A DNA stretch of 12,702 nucleotides from CAYMKL01 sp964390805 (GTDB lineage Bacteria; Chloroflexota; Anaerolineae; VGOG01): the NCBI GenBank assembly GCA_964390805.1, contig CAYMKL010000176.1:1-12702 (forward strand), written 5' to 3'. The notes under the pieces were generated by a model. That model searched no databases. It was given only the letters and a program-made list of their open reading frames with translations, and was not told where the DNA came from. Numbering within the stretch: position 1 is the stretch's first letter; each line of letters opens with the position of its first letter. Shown here piece after piece: positions 6,680 through 12,702 of the stretch. Made by a program: the position numbers and the translations under genes.

Positions 6680-8683
6680 TCAACGGCCCAGTTTATTGAG
6701 GAAATAGCTGGCATCTTGAACGTATTTCACATCAACTTGCAGGCAAGCGCGGTTTCTCATCAGATCAAAGAAGCGCTCATAGGCGGCTATCGCCTCTTCG
6801 CGCTGGTTTTTTTCCCTATGCCAGGTAGCGCGGAGATAGTACAGTTTGACGGGAACGTCATCGGATCGCTCAGCCTGATCCAAGTCCCGTTTGATGTCGT
6901 CGAATGGGATACCCTCAGAGCCAGCGAAGCGGGAAAGGTTATTGAGCACGCGACACACGTAGGGAAGCGCAGACTGAGCGCTCAATCCTAAAGCCGCCTC
7001 ACAGTCCGCTTGAGCATCGTTCCAACGTCCCGCCCGCCGAAGCAAGTCGCTCCTGTTCACGTGTGCCAGCAGCTCTAGTTCGGCCTTGCCCTGAGCGTTA
7101 GCCAGCTCGATAGCCTGCTCAAATTCAAACAACCCGGTCTGGGGAAAACCTGTCTCGCTCTGCAGCAGGTCCTTGTTGAAACGGGCCACGCCCAGGTTGT
7201 TGTAGGCGGCACCGGGATTCAACGCCAGACCAATTTCCTTGTAGGCATCAATCGCCTCATCGTATCGTCCGTAGAAGAGCAGGCTGTTCGCACATAAGAG
7301 GGATTGTTCGGGCGAGGTTGGAGTAGCTGGCAGTTTGTTGAACTGGTCGGCTGCTTCGTCGTAATCCCCATGCTGGTAGCTGATCAGGGCCAGGCCAACG
7401 CTGACCACGTCGGTCAGGCTGCCAGTAGCACTCAGGCTGGGCGGTTCATAAACCTCGTCAGGCTTGCGAGTCGTGGTCAGTTCGTAACTAAGTATTACGG
7501 CTTCATTCCCCTGTTCATCGCACGAACCCCAGACAACGATGTCAAAGCCAGATTGCGCTCGCGCCTCGGTGCTAGTTTGAAACGCCTGATCGAGAGAGAT
7601 GGCCTCTGCCTCACTTATCCAGGAGTCAACCAACCGAGTTTGAAAGTCTTTTGAACAGTTCGGCAGTTGAGCTACACCCACTTGCACGGGTGTAGCCGAG
7701 GACTGGCAGGTCGGCCTTAGCATCGGCGGCTCAGGGTGACTAAGAATCGTGTTGACTGCCCACCTCAATACTGCCAAGAACATCACCAGCACCAGCACCG
7801 TAAGCAGGGCCGCACGGCGAGACACCCTCTTATTTCCCAATCGCAGGCCGTCGAGTAGACGCGCCATGCTCTCGCGCGCCCTGGCAAAAGGGCTCTCGAG
7901 GACTGGCTGCGGTTCGGAGGGCAATTCGGCTCCCTCCGTGACCGGACTTTGGGCAATGATGATCTCCCCCTGCACATCAAAAGCCCACTTCCCCGGTCTC
8001 TGCTGCGGCGTCTCGTCCGTGATGCGGTCGTAGACGTAGTCGTACAGCTCGTCGAGAGAGATGCGCCCATCCTCGTTCAGATCGGCCTCCCCCGTCTCCA
8101 GCCCACGCACCAGGGCACGGGTGAAAACTGAACTCACGCCCTTTCCCTTAACCTCGTCGCCCTCGAAGGCATACTGCATCGCGTCCGAGGCCGTCAGCAC
8201 CACCCGCCCGCGTCCTTCAAAGCGCTCCCTGGTGCCTATGTCTTCGCCGGCCTTGGCCACCATCCCTCGCGCAAACGCCCCACTGTAGCAACAGTCCAGC
8301 AGCAGCACCTGTCGCCGTGAGCGACTATAGCGCATCACGTCGTTGACGAGGGTAGCTGGTATCGCGGTGGCGCGTAGCAACTTGCGCCGGGTATCGGTGG
8401 TGGCGAAGTAGAGCCGCCCCTCCTCATCCTTGATCCCGTGACCAGAAAAGTAGAGCAGCAACAGATCATCGCGCTTGCGATCGGCGAAAAAAGCTTCGAT
8501 TGCCTGATTCACCTCATACGAAGGTTCGTTCAGAAGCGTTTGCACCTCAAAGTCGCCGATGGCCGGGTCTGCCAGCACCCGCGCCAGAGCCTCGGCGTCC
8601 TGGGCCGGTGCGACCAACTGCCGCAAGTCAGCATCTTCGTATTGATAGCTAGCGATGATCAGTGCAACCCGCTTTTCAGCCAT
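6680..8683 (-). CDS. Caspase-family protease with EF-hand, membrane helix and TPR-like repeats
   Basis: The 667-aa protein begins with a caspase/metacaspase (peptidase C14) domain, about residues 1-245. The His motif is LLLYFSGHG (H82) and the Cys motif is QVLLLDCCYSGAF, with C132 as the expected nucleophile. A canonical EF-hand loop DLNEDGRISLDE (201-212) suggests calcium control, as in metacaspases. One membrane helix follows (about 291-313). The rest, including TPR-like units from about residue 440 (e.g. GDYDEAADQF, GRYDEAIDAYKEI, AAYNNLGVARF, REEAIAAYERF), would lie on the other side of the membrane. ATG 8683 overlaps the stop of the upstream EACC1-like gene as ATGGCTGA, indicating translational coupling; an ATG at 8722 is possible but adds residues outside the fold. 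Family knowledge says such proteases are effectors in predicted immunity and cell-death systems. The target is unknown. Confidence 0.88.
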   Translation of the reverse strand: MAEKRVALIIASYQYEDADLRQLVAPAQDAEALARVLADPAIGDFEVQTLLNEPSYEVNQAIEAFFADRKRDDLLLLYFSGHGIKDEEGRLYFATTDTRRKLLRATAIPATLVNDVMRYSRSRRQVLLLDCCYSGAFARGMVAKAGEDIGTRERFEGRGRVVLTASDAMQYAFEGDEVKGKGVSSVFTRALVRGLETGEADLNEDGRISLDELYDYVYDRITDETPQQRPGKWAFDVQGEIIIAQSPVTEGAELPSEPQPVLESPFARARESMARLLDGLRLGNKRVSRRAALLTVLVLVMFLAVLRWAVNTILSHPEPPMLRPTCQSSATPVQVGVAQLPNCSKDFQTRLVDSWISEAEAISLDQAFQTSTEARAQSGFDIVVWGSCDEQGNEAVILSYELTTTRKPDEVYEPPSLSATGSLTDVVSVGLALISYQHGDYDEAADQFNKLPATPTSPEQSLLCANSLLFYGRYDEAIDAYKEIGLALNPGAAYNNLGVARFNKDLLQSETGFPQTGLFEFEQAIELANAQGKAELELLAHVNRSDLLRRAGRWNDAQADCEAALGLSAQSALPYVCRVLNNLSRFAGSEGIPFDDIKRDLDQAERSDDVPVKLYYLRATWHREKNQREEAIAAYERFFDLMRNRACLQVDVKYVQDASYFLNKLGR

Positions 8684-9077
8684 TGGCAACCAAAATCCCC
8701 GTATGGCGACTGATCCAGGCATTGGTCAGCCGCTGCTGCTCCTCGGATGAGATGCCCGTCACCTCCAACTTGTCGCCGTCAATTTCCAGGGTCACGCTGC
8801 GCCGCTCGTGACGCGTGAGCCAGGATTGAAGCGCGCCGATCAGGGTGGTGAGCACCCCTCCTGAAGCGGTCAGAGCCACGAGGAGCGCGCCCCAGGTTAT
8901 GGGGTCACCGGCTTTGGCCCCTCTGGGTGCTTCCCCGGCACGGACCAGATTGACCGTCTCCACATCCAACTCTGTGAGCTCTCCCCGCAATTGCCGCGTA
9001 AGCTGCTCTAGCTCCTCAGCGTCGGCCTCTGGCCCGGCGTCAATGTTGAGCATCAGTTGTGCTGTTTGATCTATCAT
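8676..9077 (-). CDS. EACC1-like effector-associated constant component
   Basis: The 133-aa protein resembles EACC1 (effector-associated constant component 1), small proteins encoded next to caspase, trypsin or other effectors in predicted NTP-dependent bacterial conflict systems and thought to couple them to a sensor. Matching features are an N-terminal helix-rich part (ADAEELEQLTRQLRGEL), a Pro/Gly joint PRGAKAGDP (51-59), a hydrophobic segment (about 62-83), and the tail SWLTRHERRSVTLEIDGDKL followed by EVTG and SSEEQQRL. ATG 9077 has AGGGGGG (9085-9091) upstream. It is the first gene of the operon and overlaps the caspase gene by 8 nt. The assignment is from memory of the family; the hydrophobic segment might alternatively be a membrane helix. 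No NTPase sensor is present in the window. Confidence 0.75.
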   Translation of the reverse strand: MIDQTAQLMLNIDAGPEADAEELEQLTRQLRGELTELDVETVNLVRAGEAPRGAKAGDPITWGALLVALTASGGVLTTLIGALQSWLTRHERRSVTLEIDGDKLEVTGISSEEQQRLTNAWISRHTGILVANG

Positions 9078-9119
9078 AAGTTAGCCCCCCTTACTCGTGT
9101 GCAGCGAAGTGACGAACAT

Positions 9120-9148
9120 AGTATAACACACTCATTGGAAGGTGTCAA
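9120..9148 (-). promoter_or_regulatory. Strong sigma70-type promoter for the EACC1-caspase operon
   Basis: On the minus strand: perfect TTGACA (9143-9148), 17-bp spacer, TATACT (9120-9125). The start near 9113 gives a leader of about 36 nt. It lies only 75 bp from the radical SAM remnant. Confidence 0.78.
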
Positions 9149-9198
9149 CCAATTCATGCGCTTTCTCCAATCTTCGATGATTTCTATCATGCTATCAA

Positions 9199-9232
9199 AT
9201 TGCCGGCCAAGGGAAACTCCATGCCGATGAGG
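9199..9232 (-). pseudogene. Short fragment resembling the 3' part of a spermidine-synthase-like gene
   Basis: On the minus strand this reads LIGMEFPLAGN, matching LVGVEFPLASK of the intact gene at 9425-11773 (its bases about 9613-9646). About 29 of 34 bases agree by hand alignment. Similarity fades on the low-coordinate side near 9199, and on the other side the sequence becomes radical SAM gene. The two homologies overlap at GCCGA(C/T)NAGGA, so this looks like a recombination junction. The match is short. Confidence 0.45.
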
Positions 9233-9411
9233 AGGGCCTGCAATACGTCTACGTCGGCAACGTCCCCGGCCACGAGCGCAACAGCACCTTCTGCCCCCAG
9301 TGCGGCGAGCGGATCATTCACCGCATGCATTTCAGCGTGCTCTCGAGGGACATCGAAGGCGGGAAATGCCGGTTCTGCGGACATGAGATACCAGGTGTCT
9401 GGTGGGACTGA
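9223..9411 (+). pseudogene. Headless 3' remnant of a radical SAM (AmmeMemoRadiSam) gene
   Basis: This encodes the last 62 residues of the same enzyme as 3529-4893, from ADEEGLQYVYVGN to PGVWWD, and ends at TGA 9409-9411. The frame is intact and open back to 9181, but there is no start codon with a ribosome binding site and the catalytic parts are absent. Differences from 4705-4893 are 21 of 189 bases and 5 of 62 residues (I/V, I/M, V/L, Q/G, I/V). The divergence therefore accumulated while both copies were coding. It is the right-hand copy of the direct repeat flanking the protease module. Confidence 0.85.
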
Positions 9412-9431
9412 GCCGTATCCGTCTTTACGGC
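9412..9431. terminator. Small hairpin between convergent stops
   Basis: GCCGTA (9412-9417) pairs with TACGGC (9426-9431) directly after the remnant stop and across the end of the minus-strand gene. There is no clear T-run on either strand, so terminator function is doubtful. Confidence 0.25.
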
Positions 9432-11773
9432 ATGGTAGCTACCAGAACCAGGCTGCCCAGCTTCAACACAGCCACGAGGAGGCAGGTCTCCAGGACGCCC
9501 AGGGCGGGGAGAAGCATCACGGAGACGAGTAGAGACCCCAAGAAGGCACCCAGGAGGTCGGAGGCGTAAAGGATACCGGCCGTCTCGCTGATGCTCACCC
9601 TACGGTACATCTTGCTGGCCAGGGGAAACTCCACGCCGACCAGGAAACCGGCCAGGGCATTCAGGGTGAGGAGTATGGGCCCCACGGTAGCGGAGACCCC
9701 AGGCCGGCCCGCCTGGGCATACAGAATCGCCAGGATGACAGGGAAAAGAAGCCAGCAAGCAGCAATGGCTCCCTCTAGCCTCAGGAGGAGAGACTTCCCT
9801 TCGACAGAGCTCAGGACAGGCCCTTCCTCGATTCGTTCCACCTGGCGGGTCATGACCAATCCTCCCAGGCTCAGGCCAGCCATGAAGGCCGTGACCAGCA
9901 GCCCTATTTGCTGATAAACGTAGCCATAGAAGGCCTGGAATGCAAAGATGACCAGCAGGTCGAAGGCCATCCCTGCGAAGCCGGTGGTGACCATGACAAT
10001 AGGGACAGAAGCCGTCCTCAACCTGCGGCTCACCCTCCTCGCTACCAGAAAGGCTGCGGTCAGCAGGATCAAGGCAGCCCCGAGAAGCGGCAAGTTGATC
10101 CGCTCTAGGAACTCGAAGTATCCACTGAAACCGGGGGAGAAGAGCTCGTTCCAATAGAACAGGCCATAGAGCAAACCCGAAGGACGAAGGTCCTCGTTGC
10201 TATTTGCTACAAAGGAGCGTCCCCGCCCCGAAATCCCTACCTCCTCTCCCCTCCGCAGAGAATCCCAAAACCAGGCCAGCCGCTGCTGGTCCAGTTTCAA
10301 GCTCAGGTGAAAGTCAGTCATCAGGCTGGTGGGCAAAGCTCTCTCCTCCCAGCGTTGGGCCAGTGTCTCGAGCGAAACGGCCTCCAGGTGCGCTTCGGGC
10401 GAAGCCAGCCAAAGGTTCACGTCGCCGGGGATGACGTGCGTGTGAGGAAAGACCTGCTTCAGAGTCTCGTAGATGGTGGCGTTGAGGTTTCGCATCCCAG
10501 GCCCCATGTAGGTGAGCGTCCCCGGCGATGGCAGAGCCACCACTCCCTCCCCGTTCAGGATCTCCCGCACCAGGCGGAAAAACTCCACGGTGTAGAATCT
10601 GTTAAGTTGGAGAGTCACAGGATAGGGGAGATTGACGATGACCAAGTCATATCTTTCCAGGCGATTCCCCTTGGCCGCCAGCTCTCTAACCAACAGCCTG
10701 CCATCCACTTGCTCAATGTTGACTCTGGGATCGCTGAGCTCGCCAACTGTCAAGGGAGTAGGAAACCTCTGCACGGCCTCGATCAGCAGGGGGTCCAGCT
10801 CGGCGTAGTCCACCCTTTCCACCGGGTACTTCAGAATCTCGTTCAACACGCCGCCCACGCCCCCGCTCACCACCAGCACCTTCCTGGGCTGGGGAACGAA
10901 CAACATCGGCAGGTGCACCAGTTCCTCCACTGCGGTGATATCGGGGACCGGAGCGGTGAGGATAGGGACGCCGTTGGCGAAGAAAGTGTACTGCTCCTCT
11001 TGTTGGATGGCAGTCACGTTGCCGTAGATGGAGTTGCCATAGTAGACCAGATCGTATCCCCGCCACTGCTGGCCCACGAACCAGCGGTGGATGGCGTTGG
11101 CTTGAGGGGAAAGGAGTAGGTAGAGGCTGATGGCCAGGAGGAGGAACAACGGACTGTAGGATTTGACGGACTTGGGGCTGGGGACTAGGAGGGAGGCTGC
11201 TGAGGCCAGGTTCAGGGTGGACAGTATCAGGATGATTTGGATGGAGTGGATATGGGGGATGAAGAGGTAGGTGAAGACCAGCCCGCCGATGACCCCTCCG
11301 ATGGCTTCCAGGACGTAGACATGGCCGATGGCGGGCGTCTCCCTGGCATAGGCCCGGCAGCCGAAGGTGAACATGGCTCCATCCACCAGGCCCAGGGGGA
11401 GGAGGACGAGGAAGGCGGAGTAGAAGGTGGACACCAGGCCCATTCCCTCGCCGGGCGTGATGCCCACGATCCTGCGCACGGTGAAAGCGACGTAGACCGA
11501 GAGGGGGAGTAGCAGGGAGAGCGCCACTTGCAGAGCAGCGTAGGATAAGGCCCCGCCCCTGACCCGATCAGCCAGCCGAGCCGCAAGCCCGCTACCCACC
11601 GCCTCCAGGATGAGCCAGCTCCCCAAGACCAGCCCGATGGACAGCTCGTTGCCAGCAAAGCTCACCAGCAGCTCCCTGGCCATCAGCGTCTGCATCACAG
11701 TGAAGCTGAAGCCCATAAGCAGAAAGGCGAACCTCAGGCTGCCTTTGGCAAATCTGTCTCTAGTGGATTTCAT
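9425..11773 (-). CDS. Membrane-fused spermidine-synthase-like protein
   Basis: The 782-aa protein joins an N-terminal transporter-like membrane region (roughly seven hydrophobic segments, residues 12-222), a central spermidine-synthase-like Rossmann domain (about 295-430) and a C-terminal membrane region (about 545-780). The nucleotide-binding loop is VVSGGVGGVLNEILKYP (GGVGG 304-308) followed by YAELDP. The position of the catalytic Asp motif reads VNLPYP (380-385) in place of D-S-x-DP, so ordinary aminopropyl transfer is doubtful. Such fused proteins are common, but their reaction is unproven. ATG 11773 has GAGGGAGAAG upstream; an extension to 11848 is less likely. A VLSSVEG-type mini-repeat is inserted in frame near residues 650-660. 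The gene is divergent from the DUF2207 gene and convergent with the radical SAM remnant. Confidence 0.83.
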   Translation of the reverse strand: MKSTRDRFAKGSLRFAFLLMGFSFTVMQTLMARELLVSFAGNELSIGLVLGSWLILEAVGSGLAARLADRVRGGALSYAALQVALSLLLPLSVYVAFTVRRIVGITPGEGMGLVSTFYSAFLVLLPLGLVDGAMFTFGCRAYARETPAIGHVYVLEAIGGVIGGLVFTYLFIPHIHSIQIILILSTLNLASAASLLVPSPKSVKSYSPLFLLLAISLYLLLSPQANAIHRWFVGQQWRGYDLVYYGNSIYGNVTAIQQEEQYTFFANGVPILTAPVPDITAVEELVHLPMLFVPQPRKVLVVSGGVGGVLNEILKYPVERVDYAELDPLLIEAVQRFPTPLTVGELSDPRVNIEQVDGRLLVRELAAKGNRLERYDLVIVNLPYPVTLQLNRFYTVEFFRLVREILNGEGVVALPSPGTLTYMGPGMRNLNATIYETLKQVFPHTHVIPGDVNLWLASPEAHLEAVSLETLAQRWEERALPTSLMTDFHLSLKLDQQRLAWFWDSLRRGEEVGISGRGRSFVANSNEDLRPSGLLYGLFYWNELFSPGFSGYFEFLERINLPLLGAALILLTAAFLVARRVSRRLRTASVPIVMVTTGFAGMAFDLLVIFAFQAFYGYVYQQIGLLVTAFMAGLSLGGLVMTRQVERIEEGPVLSSVEGKSLLLRLEGAIAACWLLFPVILAILYAQAGRPGVSATVGPILLTLNALAGFLVGVEFPLASKMYRRVSISETAGILYASDLLGAFLGSLLVSVMLLPALGVLETCLLVAVLKLGSLVLVATMP
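9797..9823 (-). repeat. VLSSVEG-type dispersed mini-repeat inside a coding region
   Basis: On the minus strand the core reads CCTGTCCTGAGCTCTGTCGA followed by AGG. It has the arrangement TCCTGAGC-NNN-GTCGAAGG that I recall as a dispersed palindromic repeat of many Chloroflexota and other environmental genomes, where it inserts peptides such as VLSSVEG or VLSEAEG. Here it encodes GPVLSSVEGK in a polar loop between membrane helices. Only one copy was found in this window. Confidence 0.6.
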
Positions 11774-11807
11774 GGAAATCTTCTCCCTCTGTTGGGATGC
11801 AAGTATT

Positions 11808-11836
11808 ATTTTACTACGAAGGCGATTGACTGTAAA
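11808..11836 (-). promoter_or_regulatory. Promoter for the spermidine-synthase-like gene
   Basis: On the minus strand: TTTACA (11831-11836), 17-bp spacer, TAAAAT (11808-11813). The start near 11801 gives a leader of about 28 nt before ATG 11773. Confidence 0.65.
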
Positions 11837-11964
11837 GTCTGCTCCCAAGAAGGGTCAGGAAAGTCAGGTTGAGGTCCCGAAGTTGGTCGGTTCGAGTCAA
11901 GCAAAATCGTGCCATCGCTGATATAATTGACTTGAGAAGTGCACAAAGTGGGTATCGCATTCTT

Positions 11965-11993
11965 TTGACATCTGTGACATTCTATGATACCAT
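11965..11993 (+). promoter_or_regulatory. Promoter for the DUF2207 gene
   Basis: Perfect TTGACA (11965-11970), 17-bp spacer, TACCAT (11988-11993, 4 of 6). Start expected near 12000. A TATAAT at 11922-11927 lacks a matching -35 and is less likely. Confidence 0.55.
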
Positions 11994-12001
11994 ATTGACA
12001 G

Positions 12002-12015
12002 CCCACATACGTGGG
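12002..12015 (+). promoter_or_regulatory. Hairpin at the predicted 5' end of the DUF2207 mRNA
   Basis: CCCAC (12002-12006) and GTGGG (12011-12015) enclose ATAC. With transcription starting near 12000 this stem would cap the transcript just ahead of the GGAAGGAAGGGG ribosome binding region; it could protect the 5' end. Confidence 0.35.
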
Positions 12016-12028
12016 AAGGAAGGGGACG

Positions 12029-12702
12029 ATGAAAAAAGACAGATTTCTGAGCCTACTCGTCATCACAGCTCTGTTCTTGGGACTGGCGGGCGTTGTTCAG
12101 GCTCAGGACAAGACCTACATCTGGGATCGCCTCGACGTGGACATCACCGTGCTCGATAACTCCGACATCCGCGTCGTGGAAACCCAGCAGTTCACCTACA
12201 CCAGCGGCAGGTTCACCTTCGGCTTCCGCGAGATCCCCACCGACAGGCTGGAGAGCATCACCGACATCGAGGTCTGGGAGGGAGATCGGCAGTTTCAACC
12301 GGGGCGCGGCGGCGACTACACCTACGAGACCTTCTACAGCGACGAAGGTGACTTCACCATCAAGTGGTACTACCCCGGCTACCGCGACTCCACCCACGCC
12401 TACACCATCAAGTACACCGTGAAGGGCGGGCTCCGTTTCTACGAGGGGGGCGACCAACTCTACTGGAAGGCGGTCTTTCCCGACCGAACTGTCCCCGTAC
12501 TGGCCTCGGTGGTGACTGTTCACCTTCCCGCCACCTTCGATCCAGACCAGCTCGTGATCGCAGCCTACGGCGGAGGCCGCGACGAGCGCCAGGATGTGCA
12601 GATCGAAAACAAGGGCTCCGAAGTGGTCTTCAACACAGGCCGCACCCGGTCCGATGAGGAGCTGGAAGTGCGAGTGCAGTTCCCCCACGGCGTTGTCCAG
12701 GG
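12029..12702 (+). CDS. DUF2207-family secreted/membrane protein, N-terminal part
   Basis: This frame runs off the right edge after 224 codons. It starts at ATG 12029 behind GGAAGGAAGGGG. The N-terminus is a signal peptide (KKDR, a hydrophobic core, then VVQA just before QDKTYIW). The mature part is rich in beta-strand sequence (WDRLDVDITVLDNSDIRVVE, TSGRFTFGFREIPTDRLESI, DEGDFTIKWYYPG, YTVKGGL, DQLYWKAVFPD), the pattern of the DUF2207 extracellular domain, usually followed by membrane helices and a Gly-rich tail not seen here. The function of the family is unknown. It is divergent from the spermidine-synthase-like gene, with separate promoters in the shared intergenic region 11774-12028; otherwise I see nothing in that gap. 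The minus-strand open frame over the same DNA is a codon-bias artefact. Confidence 0.78.
   Translation, partial: MKKDRFLSLLVITALFLGLAGVVQAQDKTYIWDRLDVDITVLDNSDIRVVETQQFTYTSGRFTFGFREIPTDRLESITDIEVWEGDRQFQPGRGGDYTYETFYSDEGDFTIKWYYPGYRDSTHAYTIKYTVKGGLRFYEGGDQLYWKAVFPDRTVPVLASVVTVHLPATFDPDQLVIAAYGGGRDERQDVQIENKGSEVVFNTGRTRSDEELEVRVQFPHGVVQ

Noticed and set aside
9200..9532. 110-aa plus-strand reading frame
   Set aside because: It is a shifted frame over the radical SAM remnant and the 3' end of the minus-strand synthase-like gene; low-complexity Ser/Ala content is typical of a shadow frame.
12053..12688. 211-aa minus-strand reading frame
   Set aside because: It mirrors the DUF2207 gene, which has a signal peptide, ribosome site, promoter and family pattern; the minus frame has none of these.
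1..12702. CRISPR array, rRNA, integrase or transposase genes
   Set aside because: No regularly spaced repeats, rRNA sequence or recombinase-like frame was seen on either strand.

Overview
This 12.7-kb window is bacterial chromosomal DNA, mostly GC-rich. I suspect the Chloroflexota (Anaerolineae-like). The reasons are a membrane-fused spermidine-synthase-like protein, a DUF2207 protein, an AmmeMemoRadiSam-type radical SAM enzyme, a non-pyrrolysine MttB homologue, and an in-frame VLSSVEG-type mini-repeat I associate with such genomes. This is an inference from protein style. No marker gene settles it.

Left part (1-4893). On the minus strand lie a small AT-richer two-helix membrane protein and an MttB-superfamily methyltransferase. 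Divergent from them runs a plus-strand gene run: YdjC/ChbG-type deacetylase, rsmD (16S rRNA m2G966 methyltransferase), then a radical SAM gene. The two divergent promoters (TTGACA-17-CATAAT on minus, TTGTCT-17-TATAAT on plus) face away from a dyad-symmetric sequence between them. The radical SAM gene is broken by a 190-bp transposase-less element (4003-4192) with 12-bp terminal inverted repeats and an 8-bp target duplication. Removing the element and one duplication copy restores the reading frame exactly.

Middle part (4894-9222). This holds a conflict/signalling-type module: a 492-aa HELGH metallopeptidase-like protein (plus strand) converging, with a 5-bp gap, on a minus-strand operon of an EACC1-like adaptor and a caspase-family protease. 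The protease carries an EF-hand loop, one membrane helix and C-terminal TPR-like repeats, and its start overlaps the EACC1 stop (ATGGCTGA). Both transcription units have strong 17-bp-spaced sigma70-type promoters. The module is bracketed by a 189-bp direct repeat: the last 63 codons of the radical SAM gene occur intact at 4705-4893 and again, headless, at 9223-9411 (168/189 identical by hand count, mostly synonymous differences). This resembles an island inserted in the 3' end of a gene that carried a replacement 3' end. The alternative is a collapsed gene duplication, which a 34-bp piece resembling the neighbouring spermidine-synthase-like gene at the junction favours.

Right part (9412-12702). 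A 782-aa membrane spermidine-synthase-like protein (minus strand, own promoter) is divergent from a DUF2207 secreted/membrane protein that runs off the window. No tRNA, rRNA, CRISPR array or integrase was seen.
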